Assembly: GCA_963655255.1 (NCBI GenBank)
Contig: CAVKEB010000001.1
Span: forward strand, 108,461 to 172,460
Reading direction: 5' to 3'
Source: CAG-791 sp963655255
GTDB lineage: Bacteria; Bacillota; Clostridia; Lachnospirales; Lachnospiraceae
Length of the DNA: 64,000 nucleotides
Shown: in pieces, positions 1 through 7,750 of the stretch
Numbering within the stretch: the stretch's first letter is position 1
Layout: the number at the start of each line of letters is the position of its first letter
Translations under genes and position numbers: made by a program
Notes under the pieces: generated by a model
Seen by the model: the letters and a program-made list of their open reading frames with translations, nothing else
The model's database searches: none
Told to the model about the DNA's origin: nothing

Positions 1-298
1 GAATGTGCGCACTGTCGCGCAGCATCACGTCGGAGAGCTCCTTCGTCGCCGCCGTGCAGAGGATCCTGCCGCGGAATCCGTCCGCGTAGAGCTTCGGCAG
101 CATTCCCGTGTGGTCAATGTGCGCATGCGTCAGAAAAACGAAATCGATGTTCTCCGGCTTCACCGGGAGCGGCACGTTCTCGAACACGTTTTTCCCCTGC
201 TCCATGCCGTAATCCACCAGAATGTTCTTGTCCCCGACGCGCAGATAGTGACAGCTCCCCGTCACTTCATGATCCGCACCAACAAATACCAGTTCCAT
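1..298 (-). CDS. MBL-fold metallo-hydrolase, beta-CASP/RNA-processing type (5' part only)
   Basis: The gene runs off the left edge; only the first 99 residues are present. They show the beginning of a metallo-beta-lactamase fold: an early Gly/His strand (VTGSCHYL), VDYGMEQG, and the zinc-binding motif THAHIDH at about residues 61-67. The early VTGSCH strand and the DYGM loop are typical of the beta-CASP/YSH1-like RNA-processing group rather than of beta-lactamases or glyoxalases. The ATG at 298 follows a strong Shine-Dalgarno AAGGAGGGCC. Family knowledge suggests an RNA nuclease or related phosphodiesterase; the C-terminal beta-CASP domain that would confirm this lies outside the window. Confidence 0.8.
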   Translation of the reverse strand, partial: MELVFVGADHEVTGSCHYLRVGDKNILVDYGMEQGKNVFENVPLPVKPENIDFVFLTHAHIDHTGMLPKLYADGFRGRILCTAATKELSDVMLRDSAHI

Positions 299-370
299 AA
301 GGCCCTCCTTCCTGCATATCCCCTTTTATCCCGCATCCGAAAACACGAGCCGAACGCAAACCCGTCTTTC

Positions 371-398
371 CTGCTCTGTTCCATCGAAAGCAGAGCAG
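371..398. terminator. Hairpin between the MBL and traX-like genes
   Basis: Perfect 8-bp arms CTGCTCTG and CAGAGCAG with a 12-nt loop. The T-rich run (TCTTTTC) follows on the plus strand, while both flanking genes are on the minus strand, so a terminator role for the TraX-like gene is doubtful. Confidence 0.3.
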
Positions 399-405
399 TC
401 TTTTC

Positions 406-1239
406 TCAGTATCCCCACAAAATTCTGCGGATTCCAAAGAGAATCAGAAGATGCAGCGGATAGAACAGATAAAAGAAATATTTCTCCCGCCGCTTCTCCG
501 AACGGCTCATGCCCTCCGTTCCCCTTGTCCCGTCATATCGGTACAGAAGAAGGCACCCGGGAAGCGCAAACCACTCATGCGCATCCCCGCAGCCAAGCCA
601 CACAAGAAGCGCCGCCGGTGCAAGCTTCGGCATCCCGTGCAGGAGATACAAAAGGAGCACCGCAGTCACTCCCATTCCTCCGTAATCCATTCGCAGAGTC
701 TCGGCCAGCCACCAGGCTCCCGCCACTGCGGCAACGGCTCCCGCCGCGCGGAAAAGTCCCGGGATTCCCGCAAGACCTCCCCGCTCCGGCTTCAGCAGGA
801 AATCCACCAGCCAGATCAGAAGAAGGCCCAGCGAGAGCGTTGCCATCGTATTCAGGCTGACGGGAAGCTCTTCTCCGACCGGCCCCGCATTGTTCATCAG
901 CATAAAGGGCAGCTGTGACAGCGCTGAAACTCCGACGAGCCTTGCGAGATACCTTCCCCGGCTCCTCGTATGAAAAAAGCCCTCCGCGATGCAGAACGCA
1001 AAAATCGGAAACGCCTGCCGTCCGACCGCCCGCATCACCCGGTCCGTGTAATACAGGGCGTCCGACGAGCCTGCCAGCATCACGCCGGTTCCGGCATCCA
1101 GTGTTCTCTCCAGAAAAATCACCGCCGCGTGGTCCACGAGCATTGTAAAAACCGCCAGCCTTTTCAGCCACGTCTCGCTCAGCGTCCACCGCCGGGTTCC
1201 CCGGAGCCCGCGGCTGTTTCCCTCTTCTTTCTGATTCAT
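406..1239 (-). CDS. TraX-like polytopic membrane protein (putative acyltransferase family)
   Basis: About 277 residues, with several hydrophobic segments. Family marks include an early membrane segment with DHAA (residues about 27-30), the GRQAFPIFAFCIAEGF segment followed by HTRSRGRYLARL, SQLPFMLM, and a C-terminal FYLFYPLHLLILFGI segment. These match the TraX family, named after the F-plasmid pilin N-acetyltransferase; chromosomal clostridial members are of unknown substrate. An open frame extends upstream to 1386, but that extension is basic and unlike the family, so the ATG at 1239 (MNQKEEG) is preferred. The gene diverges from the Mbeg1-like gene at 1583. Confidence 0.8.
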   Translation of the reverse strand: MNQKEEGNSRGLRGTRRWTLSETWLKRLAVFTMLVDHAAVIFLERTLDAGTGVMLAGSSDALYYTDRVMRAVGRQAFPIFAFCIAEGFFHTRSRGRYLARLVGVSALSQLPFMLMNNAGPVGEELPVSLNTMATLSLGLLLIWLVDFLLKPERGGLAGIPGLFRAAGAVAAVAGAWWLAETLRMDYGGMGVTAVLLLYLLHGMPKLAPAALLVWLGCGDAHEWFALPGCLLLYRYDGTRGTEGMSRSEKRREKYFFYLFYPLHLLILFGIRRILWGY

Positions 1240-1582
1240 CCGGCTGCCATTCCCCGTCACAAAATTTCCTTCCGCTGCTTTCTGCTCTTCTTTCCGTATC
1301 TCTATTATAAGCGAGCCATTCAAATCTGTCCTGCCCCGGCGCTTTTCCGCAGGGCCTCGCGTCGGTTGTTCTGTCCTTTGCCCCATCCGTATGCCCCTGT
1401 TTTGCCAAAAACCGCAGGAGAAAAGCAGAGCTCTTTCTCCTGCGTACCTTTCTATGTTACACTCTGTTCACAAAACGCCGCAGATCCTGCGGGCAGAAGA
1501 TTCCGGTGGGAAGGCAGCATTTTTCCTGTTTCCGGCACTTCTCCCCGGGATCTCCGGCGGCAGAACAGAGGTTTTCAATAAA
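1240..1582. other. Divergent intergenic region (343 bp) with one strong hairpin
   Basis: This space separates the divergent traX-like and Mbeg1-like genes and should carry both promoters, but I see no clear -35/-10 pair. It holds a hairpin at 1413-1444 with arms CGCAGGAG and CTCCTGCG that extend inward through AAA/TTT. No protein-like reading frame is convincing here; upstream in-frame extensions of both flanking genes are compositionally unlike protein. Confidence 0.5.
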
Positions 1583-3211
1583 ATGGCAAATTTACAGGAT
1601 TATGTGACATGGCGCGGCGATCTTACCTTCGCCGAACGGCCGTTGACCGAACTAGACAATCTGGTTTTGTGCCAGCTCTCCTACATTGATATGAGCAGCG
1701 TTTTCCCCACAGGAGAGATCATTGCTCTCCGGGACGTCATTCAGGCTCTCCTGGACCGCGGAGACATCCGAACGCTTGTCGCAGACGGCGAGGAGAAGCA
1801 TGACGAATACATGGAATTTGCCCGCACTGCGGCGGCCTCAAAGCGGTTCGGCAGCCTTCTGATGTCCGACTACGAGGACATTCTGGACGCTCAGCAGCAG
1901 ATCCAGTTCTCGGCGGTGACCTTCCGCATTTCCCGCGATACCGCCTTCATTGCCTTCCGCGGAACGGACGATTCCCTGGTCGGCTGGAAGGAGGACTTCA
2001 TGCTCTCCTTCGAGAAAATTCCTGCGCAGGAGCAGGCGCTTTCCTATTTGAAGAAGGTCATGAAGCCGGACATGAAATATTACATCGGCGGCCATTCGAA
2101 GGGAGCCAATCTCGCTCTTTACGCGTCCTGCCTCCTGCCGGAAGACTTTCTGGCAAATGTCCTGCACGTCTACGTCAACGACGGCCCTGGACTCTGCTCC
2201 GATGTTCTGGATACCTCCGTCATCGCAAGGATCGATCCGATCACGACGAAGATCGTCCCGGAATACGATGTCATCGGCAAAATTTTCGAAATGCCCATTT
2301 CCGACAACCGCATTGTCCGCAGCAGCGCAAAGGGCATTCTCCAGCACGGGATTCTTACCTGGCAGCTGAAGGGCGCGGGGCTCGATCTCGTCCCTTCCAA
2401 TGCACCGGGGAGCATCTGGATCGGTCAGGTTCTCGACCAGTGGATCGGCGGTGTCTCCAATGTGGAAGACCGGCGGACCTTCATTGACGATCTGTTCGGC
2501 ACCATCGGAGCGGGCGGCATCACCAACTTCAACGAACTCTCCGGAATCGGCCCTGAAGGCTTCGAGAAGATGCTGGGGAACGTCTCCCACATCAATCCTG
2601 TCACGCTCGATGTCGCAAAGGCCCTTCCCATCGCGGCCGTGACCGGGCAGAAAGCCGAGGACACCTGGTCTTACCGGCTCCGGAACCTTCTGAAGACCTC
2701 GGTTCTTACGAGAGCGCTTCTCCTCATCGTCTCCGGACTCTGCGCCATTCTGATTCCGAACGAGCTGCTGCCGCTCACGGTTGCCATCGGCATGACTGCT
2801 TTTGTCGGCTTCGAAGTGTATTACACGTTCCGCCGCTTCCATGAGCTGCACTGGGATCTCAAGGCCATGCAGACCCAGACCTTCATCGGTCTGACAAGCG
2901 TTGCAGTCTATCTGATGATTCTCATCAAGGACGGGGCGCTGATGCTCCTCTCCAACGTCGTCTTCGGCATTCTCTTTCTCCTGATGGCGTACCACATCGC
3001 GGACCGCATCAAGGGACAGAAGCGTCACACTTTCCACTGGTGCTGGAGCATCGCGGAGGCGGTTTTCCTCGCACTGATGGGTGTCTTCATTCTGACGGCT
3101 CCGAGCGGCGTCATCGGGACCTTTACCTTCAGCACCGGCATCGTCTGTCTTGCGGACGGCATCCTGCACCTTGTGAGCGCCGTGCAGCAGTTCCGACACA
3201 AGAAAAAATAA
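1583..3211 (+). CDS. Mbeg1-like (DUF2974) alpha/beta hydrolase with C-terminal DUF308-like membrane domain
   Basis: 542 residues. The N-terminal part (to about residue 330) has the lipase-like fold of DUF2974/Mbeg1 proteins: an AFRGTDDS oxyanion-type motif followed by the nucleophile elbow GGHSKGAN. The last about 170 residues are hydrophobic, with five or six predicted membrane spans, resembling the HdeD/DUF308 domain. Substrate is unknown; a membrane-tethered esterase or lipase facing the cytoplasm is the simplest reading. The ATG at 1583 (MANLQDYV) is chosen over an open extension beginning at 1391 because family similarity starts there and an AGAGG lies upstream. Confidence 0.8.
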   Translation: MANLQDYVTWRGDLTFAERPLTELDNLVLCQLSYIDMSSVFPTGEIIALRDVIQALLDRGDIRTLVADGEEKHDEYMEFARTAAASKRFGSLLMSDYEDILDAQQQIQFSAVTFRISRDTAFIAFRGTDDSLVGWKEDFMLSFEKIPAQEQALSYLKKVMKPDMKYYIGGHSKGANLALYASCLLPEDFLANVLHVYVNDGPGLCSDVLDTSVIARIDPITTKIVPEYDVIGKIFEMPISDNRIVRSSAKGILQHGILTWQLKGAGLDLVPSNAPGSIWIGQVLDQWIGGVSNVEDRRTFIDDLFGTIGAGGITNFNELSGIGPEGFEKMLGNVSHINPVTLDVAKALPIAAVTGQKAEDTWSYRLRNLLKTSVLTRALLLIVSGLCAILIPNELLPLTVAIGMTAFVGFEVYYTFRRFHELHWDLKAMQTQTFIGLTSVAVYLMILIKDGALMLLSNVVFGILFLLMAYHIADRIKGQKRHTFHWCWSIAEAVFLALMGVFILTAPSGVIGTFTFSTGIVCLADGILHLVSAVQQFRHKKK

Positions 3212-3214
3212 AAA

Positions 3215-3257
3215 CGGATGCAGACCGCCGCTTTCGGTGATCTGCATCCGCTTTTTA
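3215..3257. terminator. Bidirectional rho-independent terminator
   Basis: Perfect 10-bp stem, CGGATGCAGA at 3215 and TCTGCATCCG ending at 3250. T-rich sequence follows on the plus strand and A-rich sequence precedes it, so it can end both the Mbeg1-like gene (plus) and the five-gene operon that ends at 3284 (minus). Confidence 0.9.
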
Positions 3258-3283
3258 TTTTTTCCGTTCTTCTGAAATCTTTT

Positions 3284-5650
3284 TCAGGAGGTTTTTCCTC
3301 CATGATGCCATGCCGTGCCGGGATGATACAGGCGGTAGTGCAGCCTGCTCCTTGCCCGGAAACTGCTCCCGGTTCCTTCCCGCTGCACTTTCTCCAGGAA
3401 CGAGGTCACGGTCCGTTCCTCATAAATCTCCAGCGGAATCCCCCCGTAAACAGACTTCTCCAGAAGCCCACAGGCCCGCAGGTACTCCCCGCGGCGGATC
3501 CCGGGAAAACGCTCCGAGAGCTCCCGGTCCGTCTCCTTCGTATGCCAGCCAAGAGCGGTCTCGAATCCGAGTGCCGCCAGCATCTGCCTGAGCCGTTCTG
3601 CATAGAGCGCCGCCCGCTCTGCGGGGGACGCCTTCCGCAGCTTTCGCTTCTCCCGCAGAATCAGCACCATTCGCCGCACCTCCGCGGCGACATGAAGGAT
3701 CGTCGCCAGAATGACCGCGAGGGCCAGAAGTCCCAGGAAAATCAGAGAGGTCTTGTAGACAATCCGTGTGACAGCTTCCTTTCGGTTCCCGGCTCCCTCC
3801 TGTTCCTCCGCCATCTCATCGGCACCGAAGATGCTGTCCTCCAGGGCTGCGGTTTTCCTCACTGCGCCGGGGTGAATGACCATCTGCTGCAGAACCGCCG
3901 CGTCATAGTAATAACCCGGCGTCACATCGACGGGAAGCCAGCCGATGCCGTCAAAATAAACCTCGGCCCACGCATGGGCGTTCTCCCCCGTCACCTGCGC
4001 CTCCGGCTCCTCTTTCGTTGTTTTCTCCAGAAGGTCGGCCGGAAGATAATACCCTTCGGCGTATCTGGCCGGGATTCCGTGTGCGCGCAGGGCGAGAACC
4101 GCCGCAGAGGCATACAGGGATGCGTTTCCCGTTCTCTCCTCTGTCAGGAACCACCGGACTGCATTCTCTCCCTCCGGGATCTGATCTCCGCGGTCCCAGG
4201 AGGCGTCATAGGTCGTCCCCGCCGCAAGGCACTTTCGGACCTGCGTCACCGCGCTGTAGATTCCGTCGCTCTCCGAATCATAGTCCTTCCAGAAATAAGC
4301 CTGCAGAAGCGGTCCGAGGCCGTCCTCCACCCCGGTATATTCCTCATAGACGAAGCGCCGGTAAACCTCCTCCGCCTGACAATACGCTTCCTGCTCCGGC
4401 GTCTTAGGAGAGAGAACCCAGTCCTTCGCCACCGTCAGCTCCGAGGGAAGCGCCTGCGAATATTCCTCTTCCGCGTACTGACGTTTCCCGAAAAGGCCGC
4501 GGCTCTGGAGGTCCAGATCTTCATTTCTCCTCGCGGCCCCGTTGGAAATCTCCTTCAGCGAAGAGGGCGCATAGAAATGTCTTCTCGTTGCCTTCTGCAC
4601 CCGGATGCCAAGATCATTTTCCTCCGGCCCATCTTCCTCTTCGCACAGCTGATAATACTCTGCGGGCTGCGTCTGCGGATCAAACAAGTTTTTCTGAAGC
4701 CAGGTCAGCATTCCCGTATTCTCACCGCCGTAGGCCGCCTCCGGCAGACTCTCCCACCTGCTGCCCTTCAGCGCTGCCCCCGTAAAGCCCTTCAGATACA
4801 GATCCTTCACCTGCCCGCTCCGGACCAGAAGGCGCACCTCCTGCTCCCCGGAAGAAAGCTTCCCTGCCTCCCTGAGATTCCCTTCGGGAAGAAGCGTTTC
4901 TCCGTATCGCAGGGAATCAATTGCTCCGCGCACACCGCTTCGAAACGACGCGCTCTCCGGCAGGATCCTCCCTCCCGTGCAAAAGACCCCCAGCGTGAAA
5001 ACAAGAACGGTCAGAACCGTCCACACCCTTCCCGGACGTCCCGTATGCATTTCTTCATCCGCCGCATAAGACCCCATCAGGGCACCAGACAGAAGGAGAA
5101 CCGCCGGCGGACAGAAGCGCCCGGTCAGAAGGAGCAGGAGAATCCAGACAAGACTGCAGATACCAATCCCTCCCGGTCTTCTCCGGCGCACGAGCACCCA
5201 GGCAAGCTCTCCCTGAAGAAGGGAGAGCAGAACCGCCGCAGACAGAAGATCCTGCTCACTGCAGCGGACAGAGAGCAGGAGAACCCCCGCCTCATGCGCG
5301 GCATTCCAGCCTGTAATCAGGCTGTTGATCCAGCCCCCGATGCCGATAATGCACCCTCCCTGACTGAGCAGAAAGAGCGCTGCCGCACAGATTCCCCACG
5401 CCGCAAGGAAAAGCTTCCTTCTGTTCTGCACCGTGTCCGATCCCCAGGCCGCCAAAAAGCCGAACAGACCGGCCGCGCACACCCACAGAAAGGAAGGTCT
5501 CCCTGCCTCGCCATAGGAATGCCAGAAAGCCATAAGGCTTCCCATCAGGAGAAGAACTCCCGTGAACAACTGCCACAGATTCACCCGATATCTGCCCGTA
5601 TGTCCCTGCGGCCGGACGATCTGCGCAGGCATTTCCCTGATGTTCAGCAT
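3284..5650 (-). CDS. Transglutaminase-like membrane protein, TgpA type, with Cys-to-Ala change at the expected nucleophile
   Basis: 788 residues. About seven N-terminal membrane segments (to about residue 230) are followed by an extracytoplasmic region with a transglutaminase-like core at about 495-580, a membrane segment near residue 640 and a cytoplasmic C-terminal domain. The His (NAHAW, His559) and Asp (PVDVTPGY, Asp575) of the triad are present. The position where the family has Gly-x-Cys reads Gly-Asn-Ala (Ala510), so the thiol chemistry should be lost. It is the last gene of the operon and overlaps the DUF58 stop (ATGCTGA). MoxR-DUF58-transglutaminase trios are common; the exact role is unknown. 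Confidence 0.85.
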   Translation of the reverse strand: MLNIREMPAQIVRPQGHTGRYRVNLWQLFTGVLLLMGSLMAFWHSYGEAGRPSFLWVCAAGLFGFLAAWGSDTVQNRRKLFLAAWGICAAALFLLSQGGCIIGIGGWINSLITGWNAAHEAGVLLLSVRCSEQDLLSAAVLLSLLQGELAWVLVRRRRPGGIGICSLVWILLLLLTGRFCPPAVLLLSGALMGSYAADEEMHTGRPGRVWTVLTVLVFTLGVFCTGGRILPESASFRSGVRGAIDSLRYGETLLPEGNLREAGKLSSGEQEVRLLVRSGQVKDLYLKGFTGAALKGSRWESLPEAAYGGENTGMLTWLQKNLFDPQTQPAEYYQLCEEEDGPEENDLGIRVQKATRRHFYAPSSLKEISNGAARRNEDLDLQSRGLFGKRQYAEEEYSQALPSELTVAKDWVLSPKTPEQEAYCQAEEVYRRFVYEEYTGVEDGLGPLLQAYFWKDYDSESDGIYSAVTQVRKCLAAGTTYDASWDRGDQIPEGENAVRWFLTEERTGNASLYASAAVLALRAHGIPARYAEGYYLPADLLEKTTKEEPEAQVTGENAHAWAEVYFDGIGWLPVDVTPGYYYDAAVLQQMVIHPGAVRKTAALEDSIFGADEMAEEQEGAGNRKEAVTRIVYKTSLIFLGLLALAVILATILHVAAEVRRMVLILREKRKLRKASPAERAALYAERLRQMLAALGFETALGWHTKETDRELSERFPGIRRGEYLRACGLLEKSVYGGIPLEIYEERTVTSFLEKVQREGTGSSFRARSRLHYRLYHPGTAWHHGGKTS

Positions 5651-6816
5651 AAAATCCGATAAACCTCTTTTCCGGGCGAATCCGCCGGAACCTCCACCAT
5701 ATTTTCCATCTCACCGATTGATGAATATGCGGCCCGGCCGCCCTTTACCGCACTGACCACGGTAAAACCGATGCGTCCTTCCAGCTCCTGCAGGGGCTCC
5801 TGATAGCGTCCCGCGCTGAGGATCAGAAGTCTTGAAAAATGCCGTTCCAGATGTTCCAGAAGGAAATACTTCAGTGCCGTTCCTCCCCATTTCGGAAGCT
5901 CCGTGCACATCCACTCCTGAAGCGCCTGCTCAAAATCCCGGTCACTGCAAACTTCGCGCAGCACCAGTCCATCCTGCGACAGGAGTCCTACGCAGAAGGA
6001 AACGCCCTGCCTGCACAGCTGCTCTCCCGCCTCTGCAAAAACAGCGGCCACGGTGTTGCGCTCCGCTTTTGCCGTTTCCTTTTCTCCCTGCATCAGACCG
6101 GAATCCGGAAGAATCAGAAGCTCATAATGGGACGGGTCACTCGCCTCGCGGACGATCAGCTGATCCAGCTTGCCGGAGAGTTTCCAGTGAATGGACCGGA
6201 TGTCATCTCCCGGCACATATTCCCTTGTATCATAGATTTCACTGCGATCGCTCCCGCGCCGGTTCTGAAGAAGCCCCTCCTTCTCCGGCGCGCCGCTCGT
6301 TCCTCTTACCAGCTCCGTTTCCAGATTCACCCTCCCCGGATAAATCATGGCACGCGTCTCCGGAAAGTCTGCGATTCTCACACGAAAGAGCTGCATCACA
6401 TCCATGGCCCACAGATTCGTGCACCGCACGCGGATTTCGCCGCAGTATGCGGCATCCAGCGGGATCCGGAATACTTTTCCGGAGTCCGAGAACGGAAGGC
6501 ACAGAGTTTTCTTCTCCCGGACGCCGAACATCGTATATGTGATCTCGCACTCTGCCAGAAGACTTCCGACCGCCAGGAGTTTCCCTTTCGTCTGCGCCGT
6601 CAGCGTCAGGACGATCTTCTGTCCGGTCCGCACGCTTTTCGGCATCCCGGCCAGGACACGAAGCTTTCCCGCGTCTTTTCTGGAAATAAGACGCAGGAAC
6701 AAAGCTGCGGCCGCCATTTCGGCCGCCGCCCACAGGAACAGCGACCGGTCAAAGAAGAACAGCAGGACAAGACACCCGAGCAGTGTACACAGATACTCCA
6801 GACGACTTCTCCACAT
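5644..6816 (-). CDS. DUF58 domain protein
   Basis: 390 residues. Two N-terminal membrane segments (about 8-45) are followed by a cytoplasmic domain with the DUF58 signature YVPGDDIRSIHWKLSGK and a VWA-like ending. The ATG at 6816 lies one base past the MoxR stop codon, with GGAGAG just upstream inside the MoxR gene, which indicates translational coupling. DUF58 proteins almost always accompany MoxR ATPases and transglutaminase-like proteins, as here, and are thought to be partners of the MoxR chaperone. The molecular activity is not established. Confidence 0.9.
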   Translation of the reverse strand: MWRSRLEYLCTLLGCLVLLFFFDRSLFLWAAAEMAAAALFLRLISRKDAGKLRVLAGMPKSVRTGQKIVLTLTAQTKGKLLAVGSLLAECEITYTMFGVREKKTLCLPFSDSGKVFRIPLDAAYCGEIRVRCTNLWAMDVMQLFRVRIADFPETRAMIYPGRVNLETELVRGTSGAPEKEGLLQNRRGSDRSEIYDTREYVPGDDIRSIHWKLSGKLDQLIVREASDPSHYELLILPDSGLMQGEKETAKAERNTVAAVFAEAGEQLCRQGVSFCVGLLSQDGLVLREVCSDRDFEQALQEWMCTELPKWGGTALKYFLLEHLERHFSRLLILSAGRYQEPLQELEGRIGFTVVSAVKGGRAAYSSIGEMENMVEVPADSPGKEVYRILC

Positions 6817-6817
6817 G

Positions 6818-7750
6818 TTACTGCTCTCCCGGGCGCACCTTGTCTGCGATCTCTCCCAGAACATCGCGGGCGCTGATGCCTTCCACCCTCGCCTGTGCAC
6901 GGAGAGACAGACGGTGCGCGCAGACATCCTCGTACACGCTGCGCACATCCTCGGGGATCACATAATTGCGTTCCCGGATGACGGCTCCTGCCTTCGCCAT
7001 CTTCACGAGAGCCGCCACTCCGCGGGGCGAAATTCCCTGCTCCACCAGAGGATGCTCCCTCGTCGCCTCGCACAGGCGGATCGCATAGCGCAGAACGCTG
7101 TCCTCTGCGCGCACCGAAGCCAGATAGTTCTGAACCTCCAGAATATTCTCCGCATTCGTCACTTCATGAAGATCCAGAAGCGGGTTCTGATAGCGCTGTG
7201 CCTTGATGATCTGCATCTGGCTCTCCGTGGACGGATAGCCGATGGACAGGCTGACCATGAAGCGGTCCAGCTGCGATTCCGGAAGGGGCTGCGTTCCCGC
7301 GGAGCCGAGCGGATTCTGCGTCGCGATGCACAGGAACGGAGACGGCAGCACATGCGTCTCCCCGTCCACGGTCACGGTGTGCTCCTCCATGACTTCCAGG
7401 AGCGCCGCCTGCGTCTTCGGCGAGGTGCGGTTGATCTCATCTGCAAGAAGGAGCTGGCAGTTGGCCGCTCCCTCGCGGTATTCGAACTGGTTGGTGGCCC
7501 GGTTCAGCATCGTGAAGCCCGTGATGTCCGACGGGAGCGTATCCGGTGTGAACTGGATTCGTTTGCAGCTAAGGCCCAGCACCCTGGAAAAAGCCAGTGC
7601 CAGCGTCGTCTTGCCGACGCCCGGACAGTCCTCGAGGAGTACATGTCCTCCCGCATAGACGGTCATCAGTACCTTCTCCACCACTTCATTCTTGCCGATA
7701 AAGGCACGATTGATCTCCGCAATGATCTGTCTCGACTGTTCTACGATCAT
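6818..7750 (-). CDS. MoxR-family AAA+ ATPase
   Basis: 310 residues, the usual length for MoxR. Walker A GVGKTT (about residues 44-49), Walker B LLADEINR, sensor region IATQNPLGSAGTQPLPESQLDRF, and the C-terminal lid with SPRG are all present, so the enzyme looks active. MoxR proteins act as ATP-driven chaperones that mature or assemble partner complexes, often with VWA or DUF58 proteins. The start overlaps the stop of the upstream leucine-rich-repeat gene by four bases (ATGA), which ties its translation to that of the surface protein. Confidence 0.93.
   Translation of the reverse strand: MIVEQSRQIIAEINRAFIGKNEVVEKVLMTVYAGGHVLLEDCPGVGKTTLALAFSRVLGLSCKRIQFTPDTLPSDITGFTMLNRATNQFEYREGAANCQLLLADEINRTSPKTQAALLEVMEEHTVTVDGETHVLPSPFLCIATQNPLGSAGTQPLPESQLDRFMVSLSIGYPSTESQMQIIKAQRYQNPLLDLHEVTNAENILEVQNYLASVRAEDSVLRYAIRLCEATREHPLVEQGISPRGVAALVKMAKAGAVIRERNYVIPEDVRSVYEDVCAHRLSLRAQARVEGISARDVLGEIADKVRPGEQ

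Noticed and set aside
1838..3247. Long minus-strand open frame opposite the Mbeg1-like gene
   Set aside because: Antisense to a recognised protein, and its composition (Asp, Arg, His rich) is that of a shadow frame.
3218..5662. Long plus-strand open frame opposite the transglutaminase-like gene
   Set aside because: Arginine/proline-rich composition, no ribosome site, and fully antisense to a gene with clear domains; typical of GC-rich DNA.
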